From: Falsiroseomonas algicola
Lineage (GTDB): Bacteria > Pseudomonadota > Alphaproteobacteria > Acetobacterales > Acetobacteraceae
DNA: 64,000 nt
Direction of reading: 5' to 3'
NCBI RefSeq assembly: GCF_011040385.1
Contig: NZ_JAAIKB010000003.1
Location: 496,001 to 560,000, forward strand
The position numbers and the translations under genes are program-made. Numbering within the stretch: position 1 is the stretch's first letter; each line of letters starts with the position of its first letter. Below are positions 25,523 to 34,731 of this stretch, one piece after another. Under the pieces are notes generated by a model. The model made no database searches and had not been told where the DNA came from. It saw nothing but the letters and a program-made list of their open reading frames with translations.

Positions 25523-27165
25523 GCCCCGTTCCGATCGGATGCCATCGCCTCGACCACCGTCCGCGTTTCCGAGGCGAGCTTGGAGAGGTCGATCATCGTC
25601 ACGGTGATCTCCTCCGCCGCCGTCGCATTGGACTGGCCGATGCGCGACAGCGTGCTGACGCGTTCCGTGATGGAGGTGACGGTCGCCTGCTGTTCCTCCA
25701 TCGCCACCGCGATGGCGCCGGCGAGGCGCGCGCTCTCCGTTACGATCGCCTCCAGCTCATCCATCGCCTCGCCCACCGCGGCGGCGGTGCCGCTGCCTTC
25801 CCGCGTGCGCCGGCCGGCGACGAGGACGACGTCCGCGATCTCCTGCGCCAGCGTCTCGCTGCTCGCGGCCAGCGCCCGGACTTCCTCCGCCACCACCGCG
25901 AGGCCGCGGCCGTGTTCGCCGGCGCGCGCGGCCTCGATCGCCGCGTTGATGGCCAGGATATTCGTTTGAGTCGCGATCTTGGCGATGGTGCCGGCGATGC
26001 GCGTCACGCGCTCCGTATCCTCCGCCACCGCATCCACCAGCTCGATCAGGCTGCGCAGCTTGACCAGGTTCTCGGCCAGCAGGGCCTTCGATTCATCGGC
26101 GCGGTCGCTGCTTTCCTGCGTGGTGCGGCCGACTTCCCGCACCGCATCCTGCGTCTGGCCAAGCGCTTCCTCGACCTGCCGCAGTTCCGCGAGCTGGGTC
26201 ATGGCGCCGTCGCTGACCTGGCCGATGGCGTCGGAGGCCTGGGTGGTGGCGATGGCGGTGCGGCGCGCATTCTCCAGCGCCGTCTCCGTCAGGTTGCGGG
26301 CGGCGACGAGGTTGTCCCGGAACACCAGCACGGCGCGGGCCATGTCGCCCACCTGGTCGGTGCGGTCGGCGCCGGGCACGCTGGTCTCCACCGCGCCGCG
26401 GGAGAGGCTGACCATGGCGCCCGCCAGCCTGCCGAGCGGCCGGGCGAGCCCCTGCACCAGCACCATCCAGACCAGCGCGCAGCCCACCAGCCCGACGGCG
26501 CCGGCGCCCATGACGATGGTGCGCGCCTGTGCTTCCAGCTCATGCGCCGCGGCGAGGGAGGCGTCGGAGCGGCGCTTCACCTCCGCCCGCGCGGCGGTGG
26601 CCACCCGGTTGAAGGCGCTGGCGAAGTCCAGCCACTCCTCATGCAGCGGCGCGAACTGCGCGCGCTGGCGGGCGGCGAAGGCGGCGCGGACCTGTTCGGT
26701 GAATTCCGGCAGGCGCCGCGCCATGTCCACGCCGCCGCCCATGACGATGGGGTCGATGTCGGGGCCGAGCAGCTGCGTGACGGCGTTGAAGGACTGGCCG
26801 ACGAGCTCGCCATTGCGGACCATGCGGTTGGCCGTGGGTCCGGGCTGCAGCACGCCGGCGATGACGCTGGCGAAGGCGGAGGAGAAATCGGCGACGTGCA
26901 GCGCGAGTTCGTCCACCGCCGCATCGGCTTCGCGGTCCCGACCACCGAACTGCTCGATGATCGCGAGCTGGCGGGCGACGACCACCAGGGCCGAGCCGGA
27001 GAGCAGGCCGACGACCATGAGCATCAGCACGGTGATCAGGCCAGCGCGAACGCCGATGCGCCCGAGCCAGCCGCGCATCCCGCCGCTGCCGACAGGCTGC
27101 GTGCCGGGCCCAGCACTATCCGCGCGGCCGCCGCCGCCGCGCAGCGTGACATCCGGCTTGGTCAT
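25519..27165 (-). CDS. Methyl-accepting chemotaxis protein (membrane chemoreceptor)
   Basis: This 548-residue receptor has TM1 at about residues 42-64, a helical periplasmic domain of about 150 residues, TM2 near 215-238 ([14 protein letters not shown]), and a HAMP segment starting GLARPLGRL. The signalling region has its hairpin tip at [21 protein letters not shown] followed by FAVVAEEV-type residues (here [12 protein letters not shown]). There is no C-terminal CheR-docking pentapeptide. The start at 27165 leaves a 40-residue Gly-rich cytoplasmic head, and Met30 is an alternative. As the only receptor in the window it probably feeds the CheA at 20941-23568. Confidence 0.92.
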   Translation of the reverse strand: MTKPDVTLRGGGGRADSAGPGTQPVGSGGMRGWLGRIGVRAGLITVLMLMVVGLLSGSALVVVARQLAIIEQFGGRDREADAAVDELALHVADFSSAFASVIAGVLQPGPTANRMVRNGELVGQSFNAVTQLLGPDIDPIVMGGGVDMARRLPEFTEQVRAAFAARQRAQFAPLHEEWLDFASAFNRVATAARAEVKRRSDASLAAAHELEAQARTIVMGAGAVGLVGCALVWMVLVQGLARPLGRLAGAMVSLSRGAVETSVPGADRTDQVGDMARAVLVFRDNLVAARNLTETALENARRTAIATTQASDAIGQVSDGAMTQLAELRQVEEALGQTQDAVREVGRTTQESSDRADESKALLAENLVKLRSLIELVDAVAEDTERVTRIAGTIAKIATQTNILAINAAIEAARAGEHGRGLAVVAEEVRALAASSETLAQEIADVVLVAGRRTREGSGTAAAVGEAMDELEAIVTESARLAGAIAVAMEEQQATVTSITERVSTLSRIGQSNATAAEEITVTMIDLSKLASETRTVVEAMASDRNGA

Positions 27166-27372
27166 GCTGCCACGGCCTGGTTGGTGCGGGCGGGCGCGGC
27201 GGGAACGGGGCGCGGGTCAGCCATCTGCGGGTCCGGGGTGGCCTCTCTCAACCAGCCGTGAAGCTACAGGCCACCGGGTTCCGCAACAAGCTTGCCCCAT
27301 GCCCCCTTTGACGGCCGGGCCACGGCGGCCGATCCTCCCGCACCCGAATGGGGCAGCAACAAAGGAAACGCC

Positions 27373-28080
27373 ATGGCCGAGCATCCCTTCACGGCGGAAG
27401 ACCTCGAGACGCTTCGGCAGTGGGACACGCCCACCATCTGCAACGCGCTGGAATTCGTGGCGCCCGCCCGCCGCGGCCATGGCTTCACCGTGCGGCCCAT
27501 GGTCTGCGCCGACCCGAAGCTGCCGCCGATCTGTGGCCTGGCCCGCACCGGCACCATCCGCGCCGCCCAGCCTTCCGGCCGCCCGAAGGACCAGGACCGC
27601 GCGCTGCGCATCGGCTGGTACGAGTATGTGGAGCGCGCTTCCCTGCCGACGGTGGTGGTGCTGCAGGATCTGGACGACACGCCCGGCGTCGGCGCCTTCT
27701 GGGGCGAGGTGCATACGGCCGTGCACAAGGCCCTCGGCGCGCAGGGCTGCGTGACCAATGGCTCGATCCGCGACCTCGACATGCTGGCGCCTGGCTTCCA
27801 GCTGGTGGCGGGCGTGGTGAATCCGTCCCACGCCTATGTCCACCTCGTCGCCTATGGGCAGGAGGTGACGGTGCACGGGATGCATGTGGCGCATGAGGAC
27901 GTGATCCATGCCGACCGCCACGGCGCCGTCGTCATCCCGCATGACGTGGTGCGGCTGATCCCGGCGGCGATCGAACTGGGCGCGCGGAAGGAGAAGGTGA
28001 TCCTCGACCTCTGCAAGTCGCCCGATTTCAGCGCGGCGAAGCTGGCCGAGGCGCTGTCCAAGGCGGACGAGATCCATTGA
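27373..28080 (+). CDS. RraA-like / HMG-aldolase family protein
   Basis: This 235-residue protein has the RraA fold. Family members include 4-hydroxy-4-methyl-2-oxoglutarate aldolases and the RNase E inhibitor RraA. The conserved stretch CVTNGSIRDLDML (GxxRD type) and the later HADRHGAVVIP block (GDxxGVVVIP in relatives) are present. The ATG follows AAAGGAAACGCC, a good ribosome-binding site. Related proteins in bacteria with this gene style are usually metabolic aldolases or decarboxylases of oxo-acids. It lies first in a three-gene run with close spacing. Confidence 0.85.
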   Translation: MAEHPFTAEDLETLRQWDTPTICNALEFVAPARRGHGFTVRPMVCADPKLPPICGLARTGTIRAAQPSGRPKDQDRALRIGWYEYVERASLPTVVVLQDLDDTPGVGAFWGEVHTAVHKALGAQGCVTNGSIRDLDMLAPGFQLVAGVVNPSHAYVHLVAYGQEVTVHGMHVAHEDVIHADRHGAVVIPHDVVRLIPAAIELGARKEKVILDLCKSPDFSAAKLAEALSKADEIH

Positions 28081-28082
28081 GG

Positions 28083-28442
28083 ATGCTGGCGGCGCTGATC
28101 GTGGCGCTGCCGGCGGCGGCGCAGGCGCCGGGGTGGGAGGCAGAGGTGGTCCGCCTCGCCCCCGCGTTGCGGGCCTGCCTGGAAGGGCAGCCAGGCGCGA
28201 TGGTGTTGGATGCCTGGGCGCTGGATTCCGCCCGCGTGCAGGCGCGGCTGAGGCTGCAGGGCGGCGCGCGGCAGGATTGCGTGGCGGCGGAGGCGGTGGA
28301 ATCCCGATCCCCCGCCGGTGCGGCGCGGGCGGGCGAGGGGCTTCGCGCCTTCATGCTGGAACGCCGCTGCGTGGATGCCTGGCGGGTCACGGACCCCGCG
28401 GGCCGCGAATTGGGCTGGCTGGCCTATCCGGAGTGTGGATGA
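28083..28442 (+). CDS. Small exported hypothetical protein
   Basis: I do not recognise this 119-residue protein. It begins with a signal-peptide-like segment (MLAALIVALPAAAQA) and a likely cleavage after AQA. Three cysteines of the mature part (ACLEG, QDCVA, RRCVDA) and one near the end (PECG) could form disulfides in the periplasm. A TTG at 28077, overlapping the previous stop, would add two residues. It overlaps the thioesterase gene by 4 bases, so translation is coupled. Confidence 0.65.
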   Translation: MLAALIVALPAAAQAPGWEAEVVRLAPALRACLEGQPGAMVLDAWALDSARVQARLRLQGGARQDCVAAEAVESRSPAGAARAGEGLRAFMLERRCVDAWRVTDPAGRELGWLAYPECG

Positions 28443-28891
28443 GACCGACGATCTGCCACGTCCGCCCCGAATGGGTGGACCACTACGGCCACATGAACCT
28501 GGCCTACTACCTCGTGGCCTTCGACCTCGCGACCGACCTAGTCTGGCCGGACTGGGGGCTCGGCGCGCCACTGCGGGAAGCGGGCTTCGGCACCTTCGCC
28601 GTCGAATCCTGGCAGGGCTACCGGCGGGAGGTGACGCTCGGCATGCCGCTGGCAGGCGAAAGCGTGCTGGCCGACTACGACCACCGCCGCCTGCTGGTGA
28701 AGCATCGCCTCTACCACGCGGAGGAAGGCTGGCTCTCGGCGGAAAACGAGGTGCTGTTCCTCTGCGTCAACCTCGCCACGCGCCGCGCGGGCCTGTGGCC
28801 GGAGACGACGCTGGCGCGCTTCGCCGAGAAGCGCGGGACGGAGGCGCCGGAGCGCCTCCGCCTCACGCGGGTCAGTCCAGCCGCAGGTTGA
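28439..28891 (+). CDS. Thioesterase family protein (hotdog fold)
   Basis: This 150-residue protein starts at the ATGA overlap. The N-terminal VRPEWVDHYGHMNLAYYL closely resembles the 4-hydroxybenzoyl-CoA thioesterase signature, with the usual VxxxDxDxxGHxNN block present as VDHYGHMN. It probably cleaves a small acyl-CoA. Its 3' end overlaps the convergent Bug gene by 20 bases. Confidence 0.82.
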   Translation: MRPTICHVRPEWVDHYGHMNLAYYLVAFDLATDLVWPDWGLGAPLREAGFGTFAVESWQGYRREVTLGMPLAGESVLADYDHRRLLVKHRLYHAEEGWLSAENEVLFLCVNLATRRAGLWPETTLARFAEKRGTEAPERLRLTRVSPAAG

Positions 28892-29840
28892 GCGGGCGGA
28901 TCACGGCGGCCCAGCGCTCGCGGTCCGCCGCGATGAAGGCGCGCGCCTGGTCGGGCGTGCCGGTGACGGGCAGGATGCCCTGGGTGCGGAAGACCTCCTG
29001 CGCCGCGGGGCTGCGCAGCGCCTCGGCGCTGGCTTCCGCGATGCGGGTCGCGGCGGCGGCGGGCATCCGGGCCGGGCCGACCAGGCCGAACCAGTTGGCG
29101 GCGTCCAGCTGCATGCCCTGTTCCCGCAAGGTCGGGACGTTGGGCAGCAGCGGCACGCGGGTGGCGGAGCCGATGCCCAGCACCTTCACACGCCCGTCGC
29201 GCGCCAGCGATTCCGCGGGGCCCGCATTCATGAACATCGAATCGACCTGCGCCGCCACCAGCGCGGTATAGGCCGGCGCCGCGCCCGTGTAGGGCACATG
29301 CAGCATGTCGAGGCCGGCCGCCGCGATCACCCGCGCGGCGGCGAGGTGGGAGGTGGAGCCGATACCCCAGGAGGCATAGGTCAGCGCACCCGGCCGGCTG
29401 CGCGCGAGGGCGGTGAAGGCCTCCAGCGTGTCGGTGCCGAGGCCGGATCGCACGACCAGCGCGAAGGGGCCATCGGCGAAGAGCGTGATGGGCAGGAAGT
29501 CGGCCATCGGGTCATAGGCCAGGCGTTGATAGACCAGCGGGTTCACCGCATGCGTCTCCGCGCTGGCCACGAACAGCGTGTGGCCATCCGGCCGTGCCTG
29601 CGCGACGAACTGCGCGCCGACCGCGCCATTGGCGCCCGGGCGGTTGTCCACGACGACGGGCTGGCCGATGACCGGCGCCATCGCGGTGGCCAGCGCGCGC
29701 GTCACCACATCCGTCGCACCGCCGGCATTCCAGGGCACGACGATGCGGATGGGCTGGTCCGGAAAGGCCAGGGCAGGGGCGGCCAGCGGCAGCAGGGCGG
29801 CGGCGCCCAGCAGCGCGCGGCGCGAAACCGGGGTCGTCAT
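28872..29840 (-). CDS. Bug/TctC family tripartite tricarboxylate transporter substrate-binding protein
   Basis: This 322-residue periplasmic binding protein starts at the ATG at 29840, which has GGAGGA about 9 bases upstream and gives a Tat-like signal (SRRALLGAAALLPLAAPALA). The mature start FPDQPIRIVVPWNAGG is the family hallmark, with VVDNRPGANGAVG and HVPYTGAAPAYTALVAAQVD further on. No TctA/TctB membrane genes are adjacent, which is common for Bug proteins; it may share a transporter or act as a sensor. Confidence 0.92.
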   Translation of the reverse strand: MTTPVSRRALLGAAALLPLAAPALAFPDQPIRIVVPWNAGGATDVVTRALATAMAPVIGQPVVVDNRPGANGAVGAQFVAQARPDGHTLFVASAETHAVNPLVYQRLAYDPMADFLPITLFADGPFALVVRSGLGTDTLEAFTALARSRPGALTYASWGIGSTSHLAAARVIAAAGLDMLHVPYTGAAPAYTALVAAQVDSMFMNAGPAESLARDGRVKVLGIGSATRVPLLPNVPTLREQGMQLDAANWFGLVGPARMPAAAATRIAEASAEALRSPAAQEVFRTQGILPVTGTPDQARAFIAADRERWAAVIRPLNLRLD

Positions 29841-29938
29841 CGGCGGAAATCCTCCGGGCAAAGGCGGCGCGGGCCGCGAAGTTGTCCGGACATGTCAGCC
29901 GACCGTTCCGTTTGTGTCAAATGGTGCGAATCCCGGCA

Positions 29939-30808
29939 TCACTCGCCGCGATTGATCACCCAGATTCCCGCACCAACGAGCAGCAGGGACGCCAGCAGCG
30001 CCGGCGTCACCGCCTCCCCCAGCAGCAGCCAGCCGCAGCCGACGCCGAAGGCGGGGGTCAGGAACAGGAAAGGTGCGAAGGCGGAGGCCGCGTGGCGCCG
30101 CACCAGCCAGAACCAGGCGAGGTAGCTGACGACCGCGACGCCCAGCACCTGGAAGGCCAGCGAGCCCAGCACGCGCGCCGTCGGGTCGAAGACCCCACGC
30201 TCCCCGATCGCATAGCCCAGCGGGATGAGCAGGGAGGAGACGGCGAGCTGGTAGAGCAGCGTGCGTTCGGAGGCGATGCGCGTCAGGCCGCTCGCCTTGA
30301 TCGTCACCATCGTGCCGGCCCAGAAGAGGCCGGAGGCGAGGCCGATGAGGTCGCCCATCAGCGCGCCATCGCCGGGCGCGCCGAGCCGGTCGGCGAACAG
30401 CACGGGGACGGAGGCGAAGGCGATGACGATCCCCGCCAGCTTGCGCCGCGTCAGCCGATCCCCGGGCACCAGGAAATGGGCGCCGATCACGGCGAAGAAG
30501 GGCGCGGTGTAGAGCAGCACCACGACGCGCGCCGCGCTCGTCAGCTCCAGCGCCCGGAAGATGGCCCAGAACTCCGCCGAGAAGAGCAGGCCCGCCAGCA
30601 GCCCGGCTGGCAGCGTGCCGTCCCGCCGGAAGACCGTGACGCCGCGCAGCCGGCACCAGAGCAGGATGAAGGGGATGGCGAGCGCCGATCGCAGCCCGGC
30701 CTGGACGAGGGGCGAGATGCCTTCTCCGCCCCACTTCATCGTCACCTGCGCGAAGCCCCAGGCGGCGCAGAGCGCCACCAGCAGCACCGCGTCGCGGGCG
30801 GGCATCAT
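29939..30808 (-). CDS. EamA-type (DMT superfamily) transporter
   Basis: This 289-residue inner-membrane protein has ten hydrophobic spans arranged as two EamA repeats (WGFAQVTMKWGGEGISP in the first; GLASGLFWAGTMVTIKASG begins the second). The start is the first of two adjacent ATGs and overlaps the stop of the amidohydrolase gene (ATGA). It is probably an exporter or importer of an amino-acid-like metabolite connected to that hydrolase, but the substrate is unknown. Confidence 0.88.
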   Translation of the reverse strand: MMPARDAVLLVALCAAWGFAQVTMKWGGEGISPLVQAGLRSALAIPFILLWCRLRGVTVFRRDGTLPAGLLAGLLFSAEFWAIFRALELTSAARVVVLLYTAPFFAVIGAHFLVPGDRLTRRKLAGIVIAFASVPVLFADRLGAPGDGALMGDLIGLASGLFWAGTMVTIKASGLTRIASERTLLYQLAVSSLLIPLGYAIGERGVFDPTARVLGSLAFQVLGVAVVSYLAWFWLVRRHAASAFAPFLFLTPAFGVGCGWLLLGEAVTPALLASLLLVGAGIWVINRGE

Positions 30809-32421
30809 GCCTGGTGCCGGATGACCCCGCCGACGATGGTGGCGCGGACCTTCGTCTCCGCGATCGCGGCCGGGTCGCCATCCAGCACGTCCCGGTCCAG
30901 CACGATGAGGTCGGCGAGCTTGCCGATCTCCAGCGAGCCCTTCTCCTGCTCCTCCCGCTGCGCCCAGGCGCCGAGCCAGGTATAGGCATGCACGGCCTCC
31001 CTCGTGGTGATCGCCTCCCGCGCATCGAGGTCCGTGCCGCCGGTGGTGCGGCGATTGACCATGGCGGCGAGCGCCGTCCAGGGGGAGACGCGGCAGACCG
31101 CGAAATCGGAGTGCCCGGGGGCGGGGACGCCGGCATCGATCAGGCTGCGATGCGGCCACATCCAGCGCATCGCCTCCTGGCCGCGATTGGCGGCGTAGGC
31201 TTCCCCGAGTTCATCCATGAAGCCGGTCGCCGAACTGTCCACGAAGCCGCCGCGCTTCAGGCGTGCCAGGATCGGCGGCGTGACGTAGCAGCAGTGTTCG
31301 ACGCGCATCCGGTGGTCGTCCATGGGATGGGCGGCGAGCGCGGCTTCCATCACGTCCAGCGCGAAGTCGATGCCGCGATCGCCGACGCCCTCGATCATCA
31401 CCTGCAGCCCGGCCTTGTGGGCGGCGGTGGCGCGCCGGGTCAGGTCCTCCTGTTCGTAGAGCAGCATGCCGGTGTTGGGCACCGGCTCCCCGGGCACGGG
31501 CGTGCCAAGATAGGGGTCCCAATAGGCGGCGGTGCGGCCGCTGGTCGAGCAATCCGGGCACCACTCCACGCCGACCAGGCGCAGCCATTCATCCCCGAAG
31601 CCGGACCGGATGCCGGCGCCGATGAGGTGGGGGATCAGCGGTTCGTCCCGCCCGCTGGCGATGATCCCCATTCGTATCCGCCAGCGCCCGTCGCGATGCA
31701 TGCGCTGGTAGGCGCTGATCGCCTTCGAGGGACACAGCGAATTGGCCACCGAGGTGATCCCCGCGGCGAGGCACTGGTCCTGCACCATCTCCATCCCGTC
31801 GGCGATGTCGGCCTCGCTGTCCTGGCCATGGACGGCGTTGAGGAAGACATGCGCCGCCGTTTCCCGCACCAGGCCGGTCAGGCGGCCCTCATGCTTGTCG
31901 AAGCGGCCGAAGGCGGGGTCGGGCGTCTCGGCCGTGACGCCGCAGGCCGCGAAGGCGGCGGAGTTGGCAAGGCCGAGATGCCCATCCGTGCGCAGGATGA
32001 AGATCGGCCTTCCGAGGCTCGCGGCATCCAGCTCCGACAGCGTCGGATAGCCGCCGCAGGCGCGTTCGTTCAGCCGGTAGAAGGCCGCCCAGCGGCCTGG
32101 CGCCACGGCCTCGCAGCGCCGCCGGATCATCGCCAGCAGCTCGTCCCGCGTCCGCACGCGGTCCGGGGAGACGAGGGTCCAGGCGCGCAGCCGGATGGCA
32201 TAGGCATCGGGATGGGCGTGGCTGTCCACGATGCCCGGCAGCACGCGCTGCCCCTCCGCATCCAGCACCTTGGTGCCGGGGCCGATGAGGTCCCGGATCG
32301 CCGCGCTGTCGCCGAGCGCGACGATGCGGCCATGGAGGGCGGCAAGCGCGCCGCATTCGGTGCCCGCCGCGTCCATCGTCGCGATGCGGGCGTTCAGCAG
32401 GACGAAATCGGGTGCGATCAT
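30805..32421 (-). CDS. Amidohydrolase family protein (YtcJ-like)
   Basis: This 538-residue protein has the metal-dependent hydrolase fold. An N-terminal beta-sandwich strand is followed by the HxH site in LPGIVDSHAHPDAYA. Downstream MRVEHCCYV supplies a conserved His and GHSDFAVCRVSPW the catalytic Asp region, before the closing GKLADLIVLDRDVL. In most YtcJ relatives the next metal-site block reads HxxGDRA; here it is IEGVGDRGID, with Glu at the His position. Metal binding or specificity may therefore differ. It is coupled to the EamA gene. Confidence 0.87.
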   Translation of the reverse strand: MIAPDFVLLNARIATMDAAGTECGALAALHGRIVALGDSAAIRDLIGPGTKVLDAEGQRVLPGIVDSHAHPDAYAIRLRAWTLVSPDRVRTRDELLAMIRRRCEAVAPGRWAAFYRLNERACGGYPTLSELDAASLGRPIFILRTDGHLGLANSAAFAACGVTAETPDPAFGRFDKHEGRLTGLVRETAAHVFLNAVHGQDSEADIADGMEMVQDQCLAAGITSVANSLCPSKAISAYQRMHRDGRWRIRMGIIASGRDEPLIPHLIGAGIRSGFGDEWLRLVGVEWCPDCSTSGRTAAYWDPYLGTPVPGEPVPNTGMLLYEQEDLTRRATAAHKAGLQVMIEGVGDRGIDFALDVMEAALAAHPMDDHRMRVEHCCYVTPPILARLKRGGFVDSSATGFMDELGEAYAANRGQEAMRWMWPHRSLIDAGVPAPGHSDFAVCRVSPWTALAAMVNRRTTGGTDLDAREAITTREAVHAYTWLGAWAQREEQEKGSLEIGKLADLIVLDRDVLDGDPAAIAETKVRATIVGGVIRHQA

Positions 32422-32436
32422 GGGGAGGATGGTGGC

Positions 32437-32829
32437 ATGCTTGCCCGCGCCTTCCTACCCGCGGGATCGAGCATGGATGAGCAGCCCGATGATGTCATCG
32501 CAACGCGAACGCTCGACGTGGACGGCAAGCCGCGCTTTCACCTGAGCATCTATCGCCCGGTGCCAGAGGATAACGGCGCCTATTGGCGGTGTCGCTATAT
32601 GATCGATGGGCCGATGACCCGGCATGTCGGGAGCGCCTGCGCCTTGGACGCCATGTAGGCTTTGCTCTACGTCATCTACGCTCTTGGTACCGAAGCTGAA
32701 GTATCGCAGGAGAATCTTGCTGGCCCGCTGACCTTCCGAGGACAATCGGCCCATTTCGGCTTCCCACCGCTATCGGCCGATCCCGGACAGGCCGAGATGC
32801 GAAGGCTGCAAGGCCTTGATCCAGCATGA
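32437..32829 (+). pseudogene. Broken copy of the downstream small gene (in-frame TAG)
   Basis: From the ATG at 32473 (or 32437) the frame encodes MDEQPDDVIATRTLDVDG and stops at a TAG at 32656-32658. The same frame then stays open for 56 more codons to the TGA at 32827 and matches the downstream gene along its whole length (ENLAGPL against ENLTGRL, HFGFPP in both). In the intact copy the codon at the TAG position is CAG. A single C-to-T change therefore explains the break. Base composition after the stop is less GC-rich than in the surroundings. A sequencing error or read-through cannot be excluded. Confidence 0.85.
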
Positions 32830-32907
32830 TTCAAGCAGATCGGTGCGGCAGTCGCGATGGTTCTTGGCGGCAGGTCAGCCGGCGACCTTTTGCGACTGGA
32901 GTTTAGC

Positions 32908-33267
32908 GTGGACGAGCGGGCCGACGATGTCTTCGCGACACGCACGCTGGAGGTCGATGGCGTGCCCTGCTTCCACCTCCGTGTCTTCAAGCCAATGCCT
33001 GAGGACGACGGCGCCTATTGGCGGTGCCGCTATGTCATTGAGGGCCCGCTCACTCGGCACAGCGGCAGTCAGTGCGGCATCGACGGGATGCAGGCCCTGC
33101 TGCACGCCATCTACATTCTTGGCGTCGAAGCCGAGTTGTCGGAGGAGAACCTCACTGGCCGCCTCTCCTGGGACGGCCAGTCGAAGCATTTCGGCTTCCC
33201 GCCCGGCGACGCCGATCCTGGAAGGGCGGAGGTCATCCGCCTCGCGCAGCAGAGTCAGTCCAAGTAG
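32908..33267 (+). CDS. Small protein of unknown function, intact copy of a tandem pair
   Basis: This cytoplasmic-looking protein of about 119 residues is not a family I can name. It has no signal or membrane span. Conserved with its broken neighbour are DDVxATRTLxVDG, PEDxGAYWRCRY, ALLxxIYxLGxEAE and GQSxHFGFPP. The GTG at 32908 is preferred because it aligns with the ATG of the neighbour and has CTGGAG 8 bases upstream; an ATG at 32857 would add 17 residues. Similar tandem small genes are often part of accessory DNA. Confidence 0.7.
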   Translation: MDERADDVFATRTLEVDGVPCFHLRVFKPMPEDDGAYWRCRYVIEGPLTRHSGSQCGIDGMQALLHAIYILGVEAELSEENLTGRLSWDGQSKHFGFPPGDADPGRAEVIRLAQQSQSK

Positions 33268-33285
33268 CGAATGCTACCGCCGGAA

Positions 33286-33309
33286 GGGGTAGGTAAATTC
33301 CCCTACCCC
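33286..33309. terminator. 8-bp hairpin between convergent genes
   Basis: GGGGTAGG and CCTACCCC pair perfectly around an 8-base AT-containing loop. The stem covers the stop codon of the minus-strand flavoprotein gene and begins 19 bases after the stop of the small plus-strand gene. No T run follows on either strand. Confidence 0.45.
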
Positions 33310-34625
33310 ACCAGCCGATCGATGTGGTCCCGCACCTTGTAGTAGTTGCCGACGATCGGCAGGAACCAGGGCGTGCCCGTGTAGGTCGGCTGGGTCGGGA
33401 AGGGCAGGCCATCCAGCGCGAAGGGCGCATTCGCCGCGCCCGCCAGCTTCAACGCGACATTGTGGCCGAGCCACGTCGCCATGGCGACGCCACTCCCCTG
33501 GCAGCCCGCGGCATAATGCATGCCATCCTGCACGCCGATATGCGGCAGCAGGTCGAAGGTGAAGGCGACATAGCCGGTCCAGGCATGCGTGATCTTCACG
33601 CCCGCCAGGTCCGGGAAGGTCTGCAGCATCGTGTCGTAGAGCGCCGGCGCCGCCTGTTCCGCCGTCGCGGCGCGGAAGCTCGCGCGCCCGCCCCACAGCA
33701 CGCGCTTCCCGTCCGGCGAGGGCCGGAAATAGTTCAGCACGCGCTTGCTGTCGCTGATCATGCGGCGGCCCGGGAAGAGGCGGTCCATCGTCTCCGGCGG
33801 CAGTTCCTCCGTCGCGATGATGTAGGAATTGAGCGGGATGAGGCGCTTCGCCAGCCAGGGCAAAGCGGTGCCGCGCGCATCCTTCGTATACCCGTTGGTC
33901 GTGACCAGCACGGCATCGGCGCGAAGCTCGCCCTTGTCCGTCGCCACGCGGAAGAAGCTGCCGCCTCGCGTCACGCCGGTGACGCGCACGCCATCGACCA
34001 ACCGCGCGCCAGCCTTCTCCGCCGCCTCCGCCAGGCCGCGCGCGTATTTCCCGGGATGCAGGCTGCCGGTGGCGGCGGCGGCCATGCCGCCCTCGTAGTG
34101 ATCGCTGCCGACGAACTCACGCTGCCGGGACTTCGGCACCATCTCCGTCGGCAGGCCCGTCACCTCCGCGATCCAGTCGGCGCGCGCCTCCATGGCCTTG
34201 TAGTGCGCACGGGACCAGGCGCCGGTGTAGCGGCCGCAGCGCACATAATCGCAGTCGATCCCCTCCCGCGCGATCGTCTCCTCGATGAAGGGGAAGGACG
34301 CCGCGGCAGCAGCGGCGATGGCGCGCCCCTTCTCCTCCCCGTATTTGGCGGCAAGCCCGGTGGAGGCGACCTTCAGCCCACCGGAGACCATGCCGCCATT
34401 GCGGGAGGAGGCGCCCCAGCCGATGCGCTCGGCATCGATGACCGTGACCTTATGCCCCAGGCGCCGCAGCGTCAGCGCGGCGGACAGGCCGGCATAGCCG
34501 CCACCGATGATGGCGATCGGCGTGTGGCCGGGCAGGGCGTTGTCGCGGTCGGGCGGCTCGGCCGCTTCCCACCACCAGGGGCGGGCCTTGAAGCCCGGGG
34601 CGGCGATGGAGTGAAGATCGGTCAT
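33303..34625 (-). CDS. FAD-dependent amine oxidoreductase (DAO family, PuuB/OrdL-like)
   Basis: This 440-residue flavoprotein starts at the ATG at 34625. The dinucleotide site IAIIGGGYAGLSAALTL lies near residues 36-52, followed by GWGASSRNGGM, the typical flavin-contact block of gamma-glutamylputrescine oxidase relatives. The C-terminal half has GYVAFTFDLLPHIG and GCQGSGVAMATWLG, also typical. It likely oxidises an amine or N-substituted amino acid. It is divergently placed with respect to the polyamine-type transporter genes, which suits a role in degrading the imported substrate. Confidence 0.88.
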   Translation of the reverse strand: MTDLHSIAAPGFKARPWWWEAAEPPDRDNALPGHTPIAIIGGGYAGLSAALTLRRLGHKVTVIDAERIGWGASSRNGGMVSGGLKVASTGLAAKYGEEKGRAIAAAAAASFPFIEETIAREGIDCDYVRCGRYTGAWSRAHYKAMEARADWIAEVTGLPTEMVPKSRQREFVGSDHYEGGMAAAATGSLHPGKYARGLAEAAEKAGARLVDGVRVTGVTRGGSFFRVATDKGELRADAVLVTTNGYTKDARGTALPWLAKRLIPLNSYIIATEELPPETMDRLFPGRRMISDSKRVLNYFRPSPDGKRVLWGGRASFRAATAEQAAPALYDTMLQTFPDLAGVKITHAWTGYVAFTFDLLPHIGVQDGMHYAAGCQGSGVAMATWLGHNVALKLAGAANAPFALDGLPFPTQPTYTGTPWFLPIVGNYYKVRDHIDRLVG

Positions 34626-34731
34626 TGCCCGCGCGCGCATCCCGCTGTTGACTTGCATCCATGAGGTTCCCGCCGGACGCCGTCCGGATCAAGGGGACCC
34701 CGGGGGCTTCCTGGCAAAAGGGTCGAAGGGC

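Noticed and set aside
32473-32658. A real short protein ending at the TAG
   Set aside because: The frame continues with clear similarity to the neighbouring intact copy, so the stop is a break and not a natural end.
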